64,000 nt of DNA from Apodospora peruviana (lineage: Eukaryota > Ascomycota > Sordariomycetes > Sordariales > Lasiosphaeriaceae), in the NCBI GenBank assembly GCA_033439685.1, contig JAUEDM010000001.1, forward strand, positions 8,680,001 to 8,744,000, written 5' to 3'. A program made the translations under genes and the position numbers. Positions 10,599 to 19,753 of this stretch are shown here, one piece after another. Every line of letters begins with the position of its first letter. Position 1 is the first letter of the stretch. The notes beneath the pieces are model-generated. The model was not told where the DNA came from. It ran no database searches and was given only the letters and a program-made list of their open reading frames with translations.

Positions 10599-11722
10599 AC
10601 GAAATTTGCGGGACACCGAGATAGCGGCGCGACGGTTGTGGCTATGGGGGCAGTACGAAATACGACAGACTTTGTGCGCGATCGATCCCCCAACGAGATA
10701 TCCCGTCGTTTTTGAGAGGCGGCATTGTATCATAGAGCAATGACAGCAGCAGCCGAAGTCAATTGAGCTGTGTCGAATTTTTGGAGTCGCTGTGTGGTCC
10801 GATTGGTGCCGGTGTGGACATACGTTTGCGATATCTGCGAGTTGATGGCCGGATAGGATTCGATCAACTGGCAATGGGCGAGGCTATGACTTGACAGATA
10901 CCTTGGGCCCTTTCGAAAACCGCCTCATCATATCCATTGTGGCATCCTGTCTTCCACCCTACCGATGGTTGGAGTCCCCTTTCCCAATACCTCTTCCCCT
11001 CCGTTTCCCCTCTTCCCTTCCCTTCATGTGGCCAACGGGGGATTCTTCTGCTCAAGACGAGAGTCGACAGCAGTTTGCCAGCATACGCGTTGTCTTCTGA
11101 CGGCGTGTTATCGACATCCACATCATTTTCTCTGTTGAAGTGGATGTTTTCGCTCTGGCATAGATAAATAATTTTGACACGTTGCTGGGCGCCCGCATTG
11201 AAAGATCGTTTTGTATCTCACATGATATGTCGGGAATCAGTAGAGGTTACATTTTCTTGATGGATGGCGTGGATCTGCTGTTTGTTGGCCGAGCATTGTT
11301 TTCCTTTGCCAGGGATCAAGCTCGTCTGGCTTGCAATGGAACAACCCTCGTGGTGAGTTCTGAGATGTTTTTACGCAGCTTTGATAGTCAGTGATTGTGA
11401 CATGTGATAATCTTCTTGGTACAAATAAATACAAAGCACTTGGCATATTCTACTGCTCTCATCTTGAAGGAAGACCATTCTGTGAATATAATATCTGTCT
11501 TCATTTTCCGTGCGGCGAAACTGACTCCTTGGGACCCACTATTTTTGCCTCGTCGAGAGACGCCGAGAGATTTCCACGGTCTTTCCGGATTACTCACCAC
11601 ACCGAACGGCACTCATGCTCATCCGAACGACACTCTGCACGCCCGCCAGATCAATTCTGAGAGGTCAGCAAACACCTTCCTCTCGGCTCAGCAAGTTTTT
11701 GTTCTGCACAACGAGCATTGTT
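10599..11722. other. Intergenic, ATP18 to FSH1 gene
   Basis: 1.1 kb containing the ATP18 3' flank and the promoter of the hydrolase gene. No convincing coding region. A pyrimidine-rich block at about 10,980-11,030 is visible, and an ATAAATA element at about 11,424-11,430 could be TATA-like. Confidence 0.5.
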
Positions 11723-12885
11723 ATGATGGGCGACAGCGCGCAGCAATCCACAGCACCTTCAGGGGCCCCTACTCCAACCCAAACCCCGGTGCCGCTTCCG
11801 AGGTCGAAGGGCAACAATAATGGGAAGGGGAATGCGAATGCCAAAGCAAATGCGAAGTCCAAGCAGAAGTTGAAGGAGGTTAAGATATTGATGCTTCATG
11901 GTCAGTTTTTTGTGCTCATTAATTACTTTTTTGGTCCTTCCAAACCGTCATTCCGGTTCACTCTTTCTCTGGAACTGTTCGTCCCCATGAGATGAGATCA
12001 TCTCAACACCTCACTCAACACCCCTTTTCAAGCGTTGTCCATCCACATCTCACATCATACATAGACTATTGACTGACTGAGTGACAAAAAGGATACACAC
12101 AATCCGGCGCCCTCTTCCGCGCCAAGACCCGCGCGCTGGAAAAGCTGATGGCAAAAGCGCTCGCGCCGCTCAACCTCGTCCCGGCACTGATCTATCCCAC
12201 GGGTCCCAACCGGCTTTTGCCGAGCGATATCCCTGGATATCAACCGTCTACTAAGGACGGTGGTGAGGAGGAGACAGATTCGTGGGCATGGTTCCGCAAG
12301 GACGAGGCCAGCGGAAATTATCGGTTGCTCGAGGAGGGGATGATGAAGTTGGCCGAGGTTATCAGCTCATCATTGACTCAAGATGTCCAAGACGGTGACG
12401 TCGTCGTTGCCACTGGTGAAGAGAGTGAAGAGGAGGCGACGATTGACGGGGTGATTGGCTTCAGTCAGGGAGGTAGCATGGCTGCTATGCTTGCCTCTGC
12501 GATGGAGATACCCGAACGTGAGGTTGGGACAGAACATGAAGGGTGGGTTAAGAAGGTCAGGGAGGCGAACAGAACCAAGGCACTCAAGTTCGCGGTTATT
12601 TATAGCGGGTTTTATGCGGTTCCTGCGGACTTGGCATGGCTTTGGGAGCCCAAAGTCAAAACGCCGACGCTGCATTTTATTGGGAGTTTGGATACCGTTG
12701 TCGACGAGAGTAGGAGTCAGGGGCTTGTGGAGAGATGTCAGGATCCGTTGGTCGTTGTGCATCCTGGCGGTCACTACGTTCCGGTCAATAAGGAGTGGGT
12801 TATGCCGCTTGTTGGGTTTATTCGGAATTGTTTGACTGAGACTGAGGCAGGGGGTGTGAAGGGGAAGAAGGATGAGGAGGAGTGA
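11723..12885 (+). CDS. FSH1-family serine hydrolase (alpha/beta hydrolase)
   Basis: Two exons, 11723-11900 and 12092-12885, giving 323 residues. The 191-nt intron (gtcagt...aaaag) restores the family start VKILMLHG-YTQSGALFR. The N-terminal 50 residues are low in complexity (Pro/Thr, then Asn/Gly/Lys repeats). The catalytic triad is visible: nucleophile Ser184 in GFSQGGSMAA, Asp260 in IGSLDTVVD, His287 in HPGGHYVP. LNLVPALIYPTGPN is also typical of the FSH1/OVCA2 group. Two ATGs are adjacent (11723 and 11726); the first is taken. Family members are small esterases of mostly unknown substrate, in fungi sometimes tied to secondary metabolism, but nothing here shows a cluster. The acidic Glu/Asp-rich insert near residues 165-176 and the charged C-terminal tail (KGKKDEEE) are probably flexible. 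Confidence 0.88.
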
Positions 12886-13145
12886 GGTGTTTAGAGGTAG
12901 AGGGAGTGCAGTGGAGTTGGTGTTGGGTTAGGTCAGGTGTGAAGATGTTTCAAGGGGTTCTGGTCTGGACGACTGAACGATATATATTGGCGGAAGTATA
13001 GAGTTAGATGATAGATATATCTTGCAATAGCGTCACGAGAATTCATGGTACAAACATAGAGACATGGATGATAGGAGACTGTGTGTGGAAGAAGTTAATA
13101 TGAGACTTTTCTATCTACATGTGACGGTAAAATCCGCTCTGGATA

Positions 13146-13520
13146 CTACTTAAACCGGTAGGCTTGTGTAGATCGCCGCGTACACAAATGCGTGCTTTGC
13201 AGCCCAGATGGCGAGGTACCTAGCACGTCTCATCAAACTTGTAGCCGGACAGCACCCATTTCAGGGCACAGGCTTGCCTTCTAATAACGTCCCCCATCTG
13301 ATCTCCCTTAAGGAATTCCTAAGGGCTTGCAGGAAACTAGCAACCTTAAAACCAAGAAACCCTGGAGGAAGATTAGAAGGCCGCTTGCAAAAGGCAAGTC
13401 TGTGCTCCTCAAATGGGGGTTTAATTACAAGTTTGATGAGAAAGGCAACTTTTTGAGCTGCATAGCACGCATTTGTGTGCGCGGCGACTTGCACAAGCCC
13501 ACCGACTTAACCTGAAGTAG
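13146..13520. mobile_element. Foldback MITE with about 145-bp inverted arms, TA target duplication
   Basis: The left arm (from 13146) and the reverse complement of the right arm (ending 13520) match over long blocks: CTACTT at the tip, then GGCTTGTG, TCGCCGCG, ACACAAATGCGTGCT, TGCAGC, then CTCATCAAACTTGTA, CATTT, GCACAG and CTTGCCTT. Both ends are flanked by TA (13144-13145 and 13521-13522), the Tc1/mariner/pogo target duplication. Inside, CCTTAAGGAATTCCTAAGG makes a further near-palindrome. There is no coding capacity for a transposase. I infer a non-autonomous hairpin element between the hydrolase gene and the 13.6-kb gene. The arms have several mismatches, so it is not a very recent insertion. 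Confidence 0.8.
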
Positions 13521-13616
13521 TATTCGCAATGTATTTCACTGTCACACTATCCCACAGGAGATATCCCAACCGAGCATACACTTCGGTCAGGCGAACCCCG
13601 TTCAATCCCTCGTCCC

Positions 13617-14265
13617 CTAAATATTTCTCGATGTCTCAATCTCACTACCAGGTGGAACTGCGCTCTGATCGGCACGGGTATCCGGCACGCTCTCGGGGTC
13701 CTGGTAGTCCGCGCCGCGGTACGCAGAGTGCCCGTGCTTCATGTTCGCTTCCAGTCCGGTCCTGTTCGACTTGGCCGCGAGTCGGCCCTGCTCCATCGTC
13801 TCGCCGGTGCGCGCCGAACCGCTCACGCCGCCCCTGACGTTCTCGTCAGAAAGAAAATCCGGGCGGCTGGCGTCGGCGGGCTCTTCGAACAGGCGGCCGC
13901 TTTCTTTCGCTGGGCCGCCACTACCAGAAATGTTTTCGTACGCGGAGCCGCGGTAGGGGCTTTTTCGACCAAAGTCAGTGATTTTATTACATGATAGTAT
14001 GTGTACAGAAAGGTGTGTAAGTGGCTTACCGTCCACGCTCGTCGACGTCGCCGCCCTCCTCGGGCGGAATCCGCCTGTTCATGCTGCGGCTCGACACGAA
14101 TTCCTCGCCGGACTGGACCTTGGCGCCGGGGAACTTCTTCTCGACGGTGTCATCTATACCGGTTTCACCGAGTCCTGTCACTCGCTTTCCCGTCTTGGAC
14201 TTGTGCGTGTTGAGATCGCGCTCGGCCTGTTTGGCGATCTCGTTGAGCTTGGCGCTGTCCGGCAT
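13617..14265 (-). CDS. Conserved hydrophilic fungal protein, unknown function
   Basis: Two exons on the minus strand, 14265-14030 and 13959-13617, giving 192 residues. The 70-nt intron has donor GTAAGC, a CTGAC branch site and acceptor AAAAAG, and joins DVDERGR to PYRGSAYEN. The N-terminus MPDSAKLNEIAKQAERDLN forms an amphipathic helix. The rest is rich in Gly, Ser, Asp, Glu and Arg with short motifs such as TGIDDTVEKKFPGAKV and SAYRGADYQDPESVPD, and contains no membrane segment or Cys cluster. It looks largely disordered, in the manner of stress-related or late-embryogenesis-like proteins. I believe similar proteins occur in many ascomycetes, but I do not know a function. Confidence 0.75.
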
Positions 14266-15057
14266 ATTTGTGTCGATTCCGATTGGATGTTGCTGGGCTT
14301 ATAAAGAGATGTTGAAGATCGGGGGTTCAAACTCGGTTGAATATTTTTCGTCGTTTTGAGAGTTGCTGCTGCGTGGTGAAAGGCAAGAGCCAACTCAGCC
14401 GGAAAAGGGGTGAAGATGATTTACATTTTCGCTCACTTCAACGTCATAGTATCGTAAGACCCAAGCGGGAATGATAGAATTATACTTCATCCACTATCGA
14501 AGTTCTGAGATTTCATCTTGTACCATTGTATCACTGTATGATTTCATCAAGATACTCACCTGCCCGAGCGGGACGGTCCGGCGAACAAAGCACCTCCTCC
14601 CCGCAGACGACAAACGTCATAGATCGGTCTGTTGATGAACTGCCATCCTGAGTCTCCGTCGAGGCAATATCGTGAAATTTTATTCAACTAATTAATGCTT
14701 TACGTACTAAGAGGTGTTGCATTTATGGACACTCATCAGGGTCTTGTGGTGATCTGAACATAGACTCTGTTCATTGTGTCGGGATATGGGTGTTATTGGC
14801 TGGTGTATTAACTCACAAGCACAACTGCGGACCACCTGACATGTGAACAGCACCGATGAGGTAATTAAAAGCAATATAGGCTAGAACACGGTCAACAAAA
14901 GGTTGCGGAATCGCTGCATCTGATATCCCATCATTGTCTTCCCAAACACGTGTCTTCAAAGTCATTGCCCAAAAATCATCATTCCCAGCGGCTCACTCCA
15001 CCAAAAAGGTCCAGCCCGGTATCCCATCAACACTCGCTACCCCCAACAAACCAGCAT
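14266..15057. other. Intergenic, no gene recognised
   Basis: About 0.8 kb, relatively AT-rich. It holds the promoter of the 13.6-kb gene. No convincing ORF on either strand. Confidence 0.5.
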
Positions 15058-15835
15058 CTAGATCCCTAACAAGCATGATGCCATCGACACAACCAGAGCC
15101 AACAAAGCAAGAAGAATGCCCCAGTCCACCTTCGTCGATCGGGCAGCAGCAGCAGAATGAGCAGAGGGGTTCACCATGGTATAAGTCATCGTGCTCGTTA
15201 CCCGACTGTGGTTCGCGCACCTAACACCCTGGTCCATTGTAATAGTTGCAAGACATGTGAGGTCCACGCCGTTTGTGGTGATGGTATTGTCACGTTAATC
15301 TAACGGAATGGCAACAGGCGTCTTCTGGGGGGTCGGAGTGATGGTTTCATGTACCGTCATGGTACGAAACGCATCGTTAGTGTGGAAGTGTCTGCTAAAT
15401 GTGCTGACACGGATGACGACAGCTGAGATAGTTCTAGTTGTCGAAGGTCCCGTTTAAGTGAAGACGCTCAGCTCTGTGGCTACTGGTAACCAGCCCGTGG
15501 TTACTGGTACGTGTACGGCGGCGGCGCTCGTACTGGTGGTCGGAGTGATGGTGGTGGTGACGACAGTGACTGGCGTTGTAGATACGATGCTCCGAGTGAC
15601 TGAAGTGGTAACGATCATGTTCTGAGCATCCCCGACAGTGCCTAGGAGATTTTGCCACGACAATTCCCTTGGCGATAAGCGGAATCCCAAACATCACAGC
15701 GACGATGGGTAACAAGCACCTGAGGAGACTCTTCGTAGATCCCGTACGTCCTCTCCACCAACGCTTGAATATTGGCTCGGTCTTCTGGTTGAGAATCGCC
15801 GGAAGCGGAAAAAGAATATTTGAGTACTTGGCCAT
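15058..15835 (-). pseudogene. Broken gene for a two-TM, Thr/Ser/Val-rich membrane protein
   Basis: On the minus strand the frame opens at ATG 15835 (MAKYSNILFPLPAIL) and gives a basic N-terminus, then a membrane segment (LLPIVAVMFGIPLIAKGIVV). It must then shift by one base near 15650-15670 to continue as DAQNMIVTTSVTRSIVSTTP, a Thr/Val-rich extracellular-type stretch. In this second frame there is a TAA after ELSVFT (about 15452) and another after VAIPLD (about 15298). The frame otherwise runs on through VDLTCLATITMDQGVRC and ends with a second membrane helix (WGILLALLALVVSMASCLLGI), with its stop at 15058. One frameshift plus two stops in an otherwise coherent protein argues for a pseudogene. 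No intron fits the stops. Its layout resembles the intact gene at 38346-39305. Confidence 0.6.
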
Positions 15836-16703
15836 TGGGACAATCAAGATGGTAGGTAGGTAATTATATGAAAGTTTACCAAGGCAGGCCGATGTGTGTA
15901 GCTAACAAGACTTTGGCTGGAAAACTACAGTGGTGGCAGCCTTTTTACAATGCCGGACAAGGTCGCGGGCAAAAGGGTACATATCTATGCTTTCTCGTTT
16001 GCCTGGCCATGGGTCGCTCATTGACGGGAACCCGAGGGAGTGACGCACAGCGTGGTGGATGGGATTCTGTTGAAATCTCGGCTGTTGTTCACGCCAACCT
16101 GTTACTCCTCAAACCTCGTCCCATTGGACACGTTTCCGTGGACTGCAAGGTCTTGCTTTCTCTTTGCTCGCTTTCGTAATGTTCAGGTGATTATCGGATA
16201 AGATATTCGTCAAACTGATAACCGCCCATTCCAATGTGCTGTTGGCAGTTTTCGAAACAAAGGACAGGTCACATAGCACCGGCAGTTGACTGCCGGGCCA
16301 ACTTTGGATCGAATTTGAGGGTATAATTCGCCGGTTTGGCCAGTTTTGACCTTTGGCTTGTAAGCCTCTCAGAATGGCAGTGACTAACCTTCGGTCTGGT
16401 AGTTACATGTGTGACCCTTGATGCTACAACCCAGAACCAGAACACCAAGAGTTGCCGAAATCACGGCATCTCGGCGATGTCAGCCAGCGACTTATGTACC
16501 AGAACAGTGCTGTATCGAGACTCGAGAGCTACTTGGTATGAAGGCGGATGTTGAGGACCCTAATTGATATTTTGAGGCCCGGAGTGTGGACAGAGTAATA
16601 GCAAAGTCGGCACTATCTCCGCTTAATACCCCCAAAGAAATCCCAGAATGCAAAACACCCGGGTTTATGACAAAATGCTCCTCGTTCCGTCAGCTATACC
16701 TTA
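15836..16703. other. Intergenic within the accessory island
   Basis: About 0.87 kb. The ORF at 15868-16179 (plus) has no domain and overlaps the probable promoter of the broken gene. Nothing else recognised. Confidence 0.5.
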
Positions 16704-17312
16704 CTATCTAGCCGGCCCAAAAGTTGGTGCATGTGACTTCCGCGATTTCCGGTACTTCCTTGCACAGCAATAGATGAAGAGAATAAAGCAAGTCGAAGAA
16801 CCAACTATACACGCTGCAAGTGCCCCCCGATCGAGTTCACCCCCACCACTTCTTCCTCCTCCTCCTCCTCCTCCTCCTCCTCCTCCTCCTCCCCCATGAC
16901 CGCCGGCAGCCACAGCGCCGCCAGCAGCAGCACCGCCAGCAGCACCGGCGGCGGCACCTCCGTGACCTGCGCCTCCGTGCCCACCACCGCCAATACGTTC
17001 ATCAGGCTGGATCTGAGGATCGCCGGACGAAGACTTCGAGTCTGTCCTGTCTAGTGGTGCGGCGTCACCGCCGAGGGATACCTCGTCTTCCGAGACGTGC
17101 GATTTCTGACTTGTGCCGGGTCGCTGCTCAGCAGCGGTACTACTATCCGTGTGAGCTGGGCTTTGAGATGTCGCTGTCGAAATCGAGACTGAGCTGCTGC
17201 CTGCGTCGGTTTGTGAATTGCGGGCGGGATGAGCACCGGGGGCCGTGATGCCAGCGGTTGATACGAGGAGAAAGGAGCTCGCTAGGAGAGCGAGGATGGT
17301 AGAGAGGTGCAT
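16704..17312 (-). CDS. Signal-peptide, Gly-rich, single-TM membrane protein (ILALL family member)
   Basis: An intronless frame of 202 residues. It has a signal peptide (MHLSTILALLASSFLLVSTA, cleavage near residue 20) and a Ser/Thr/Asp-rich ectodomain (about 21-108). A Gly/Ala/His-rich region follows (about 109-154), including an uninterrupted run of 14 Gly coded by a (TCC)n microsatellite on the plus strand. Then come one membrane segment (ALAACIVGSSTCFILFIYCC, about 162-182) and a short basic cytosolic tail (ARKYRKSRKSH). The signal peptide core is the same as in two other local genes (MTLPIILALL at 22195 and 23620) and the topology is shared, so I infer a local paralogous family of type I surface proteins. 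No known domain. The Gly run is likely to vary in length between strains. Confidence 0.65.
   Translation of the reverse strand: MHLSTILALLASSFLLVSTAGITAPGAHPARNSQTDAGSSSVSISTATSQSPAHTDSSTAAEQRPGTSQKSHVSEDEVSLGGDAAPLDRTDSKSSSGDPQIQPDERIGGGGHGGAGHGGAAAGAAGGAAAGGAVAAGGHGGGGGGGGGGGGGGRSGGGELDRGALAACIVGSSTCFILFIYCCARKYRKSRKSHAPTFGPAR
16854..16892. repeat. (TCC)n microsatellite, 13 units
   Basis: A perfect trinucleotide array inside the coding region at 16704-17312, read as GGA/Gly codons on the minus strand, in front of the membrane segment. Confidence 0.95.
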
Positions 17313-18230
17313 GATTGAGATGCGGAGGCTCCCAACGTGGGCCAGGGATTACTATGAGTACCTGATTAGGTCTGAAGTTGGTCGAGGGGTTGATAGGGGT
17401 GGTACCTGGTAGTGACTTGAGAGATGATGAGGGATGTTTCCCAAAACTCGACTTTGCTTTTGCTGGTTCTGGGCATGAGAGCCTGCGCTAATTACCAGAA
17501 GTTTGGCTGCGCGAATGTGACTTTTGGTGAGCAATCGTCCAGAGAAGTTAATGTACCCGGTTGGTTGTGTTTAGGAAGAATGGTGAAACTCATGATCGAG
17601 GCCTCTTCTTATGTTTCTATTATATGTGTGTGTGGTTTCAATGTGGTGAATCACAGCCTACACGGTTTGGTCCGGATCGACGCAGAATGGTGAATAACAG
17701 TCCGAATAGAATGTCACCGTCTCGGCAAATGAGTAAGATGATGTTGGGAGGGAAAAAGCCTGCGGCAACTGACCAGGTACCAACGATCAAGGTGTTTGGT
17801 GGCTGAGCAATTGTTCACGCTGGATTTTGATATCATCCCACCTCTTGAGACTCGATAACCTAGGAATTCCCTGCTTTCATGGTCGTGATGATGACCATAA
17901 CCTTGATGGCCGCGACGGGGGCACCATGTGATGACCACTGACGACAGCTGTGCCGCCAGGCCTTTCAGGGTTATCAACCAACCTTGGATTACACAAATAG
18001 TGCGTGTGTCGGTGTCTGGGCTGCCATTTTTGGCTGGACTGAGCCCTCCATTTTCGGCAGGCTCAGACACCCTGGGTAAGTACATGCCAAGCGGACCGGA
18101 TGTATCTGTGAGACCCAGCCTCGGAACGGAGTGTTGTGGTGTCGACGGGTCCGTGGAAGCTATCACGCGGTGCCATGGTTGGGAAGCTGCCATTTGCAAG
18201 CCTGGACGGCCTTATAGCGATCCTAGAGTG
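17313..18230. other. Intergenic between ILALL gene and Helitron remnant
   Basis: It contains the promoter side of the 16.7-kb gene and the 5' boundary of the Helitron fragment. The open frame from 17928 that leads into the Helitron domain has no recognisable content before about 18237. Confidence 0.45.
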
Positions 18231-18742
18231 AATGACCGAGGCAGTCTGCACTTACACGGACTACTCTGGTTGGAGGGCAATATGGAGCTGCCTTCTCTAG
18301 TCGACGACATGGCGAACCGCGACGAGGAAGAATACCGTGCCCAAGTGGTTCGATATCTAGACTCTGTATTTCACGAGTCTTTGGATGAGGAAGCTGGGAA
18401 AGCTGTCCGGAAGGAGAGGGTGTGGATAATTATAAGCGGGCTGCTAGTCGGTTTAAAGCGTCTTGGAAGATCGTCCAGGAGACCGGATTCACGCAGGACG
18501 GCTTGCCCAAGATCCGACGGAACCACCCGTTCGTGAACCGGTATAACAAAGCCATGGCAGTCGGTCTCGGCCACAATCACGACATCTCGATGATCCTGAC
18601 GAAGACTAAAGGGCTGGGATTCATTAGCGATGATCACATGGACGAGCACCCAGTGTATTCCAAACGATACGCTCCCATTATTTCCTCATTTGCCTCCGAG
18701 CGGGCTCTGACATTCTGTGTAGAAACTCGGTTCTCCATTTAG
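18231..18742 (+). mobile_element. Helitron helicase-like (Rep/Helitron_like_N) remnant
   Basis: The plus-strand frame at 18237-18420 encodes GSLHLHGLLWLEG, then LPSLVDDMANRDEEEYRAQV and YLDSVFHESLDEEAGKAV, the typical Helitron replicase/helicase-like N-terminal domain. After a frame change and an apparent deletion, the next frame (about 18449-18740) gives FKASWKIVQETGFTQDG, KIRRNHPFVNRYNKAMAVG and HNHDISMILTKTKGL, which in intact elements follow the first block after about 60 more residues. The piece ends at a stop at 18740. No PIF1-type helicase domain and no CTRR/hairpin 3' end were seen. This is a dead internal fragment. Confidence 0.8.
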
Positions 18743-18849
18743 CTTTATTTGTGCCATGGGAAGTCTTCCTCTCCGAGACGCAGGGTGATATCACCGGCAT
18801 ACGCTCTGTCCACGAAGGCCCTACATCTGATAAGGCGATCTCACCGCTC

Positions 18850-19214
18850 GCCAATCGTCCGGATCATTCTCGCCTCCAGTTCCCGGCCGGATCTCCTTCT
18901 GTTCTTCGCAATAGTCTTTCCACCACGGTGCAAGACCAGGGGAATCTCGATGAGTGCTGGAACGGGAGGCACGTGATTGAAGAAGACGGGATGGTCTGCC
19001 TCGATCATTGTCGCAGACCAAGGCGCGAATAGGTTCTCTCGACATCGCATCGGACGATGACGGCTTGGATGGATCCTGGCGTACTGTTTGTGACTGGCGC
19101 TGCTGTGGCTGATGCACCCGATTGTAGGGCTGCTGCCGGAGCAACTGACGGAGACGAAATTTCTGGTTCTGAATCTGTGTCGACGTCATCCCATTTTGAG
19201 TAATCGATAGCCAT
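18850..19214 (-). pseudogene. Frameshifted gene fragment, MYND-finger-protein-like N-terminal part
   Basis: The minus strand opens with MAIDYSKWDDVDTDSEPE and continues through PGSIQAVIVRCDVER, then is interrupted. A second frame carries LFAPWSATMIEADHPVFFNH followed by VPALIEIPLVLHR and a basic stretch. Joined by one frameshift near 19040, the two pieces read as one protein. I associate this pattern loosely with fungal MYND-finger proteins, whose Cys-rich finger would lie elsewhere; the finger itself is not present here. The fragment sits between a Helitron and a LINE remnant, so it could be a captured or truncated host gene. The family name is uncertain. Confidence 0.4.
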
Positions 19215-19381
19215 ACTTCCTGACGAGATTCACATTGAATGAATTGGATGCCGAAGATATGGAGGATGCTCTGTGTATTGCCAGGTGCCCAATGTGGGAT
19301 AATTACCCCGCCAACAAAAGACAGGAGATAAGCCAAGAACGCCACTTTCTGCCCACCCCTGGCTCCGGCGCATGCATATAA

Positions 19382-19665
19382 GTGAGAAATGACAAGCACA
19401 CCGCCATGCACCTCCTCTCTTGTGATTGCGGTCACGCGAGTGAAACCGTGGATCACTTCCTGCTAACGATGCGTAAGGTGGACGGCGCTACGAGAAGGTA
19501 CGCTGTAATGTACAACAACAAGACGGGGGAGTCTCTCGTTCTATCTGAGAGGAAAAGCGCCATCGGACCCCAAGAAATGGTCGCCAGACATGAAGGCAGT
19601 TCGGGCAACGATCAAGTATGCCATGTCAACAGGAAGACTGGATTTGGACGCACAGAGAATAGATC
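19382..19665 (+). mobile_element. C-terminal end of a Tad-type non-LTR retrotransposon (LINE)
   Basis: Two frames together give the usual end of a fungal Tad/LINE ORF2. First is HLLSCDCGHASETVDHFLL (about 19409-19467), the CxC...H zinc-knuckle-like motif. After a frame change comes WSPDMKAVRATIKYAMSTGR followed by LDLDAQ (about 19570-19660). Reverse transcriptase and endonuclease domains are absent, as expected for a 5'-truncated copy, and the frame change shows it is inactive. It lies directly upstream of the pogo remnant. Confidence 0.7.
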
Positions 19666-19753
19666 GATCGCAGTAAGAGAACTTGACCAAGAGGCCCACG
19701 TAACCTCAACCAGCAGATCCTGCTTTAGCTGCTGAAGATAGGACGCTGAACAC

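Noticed and set aside
15868..16179. 103-codon plus-strand ORF
   Set aside because: No domain, overlaps the promoter side of the broken two-TM gene, and its composition is not protein-like.
16820..17248. 142-codon plus-strand Leu/Arg-rich ORF
   Set aside because: Shadow of the Gly-rich gene; the poly-Leu is the (CTC) microsatellite read on the other strand.
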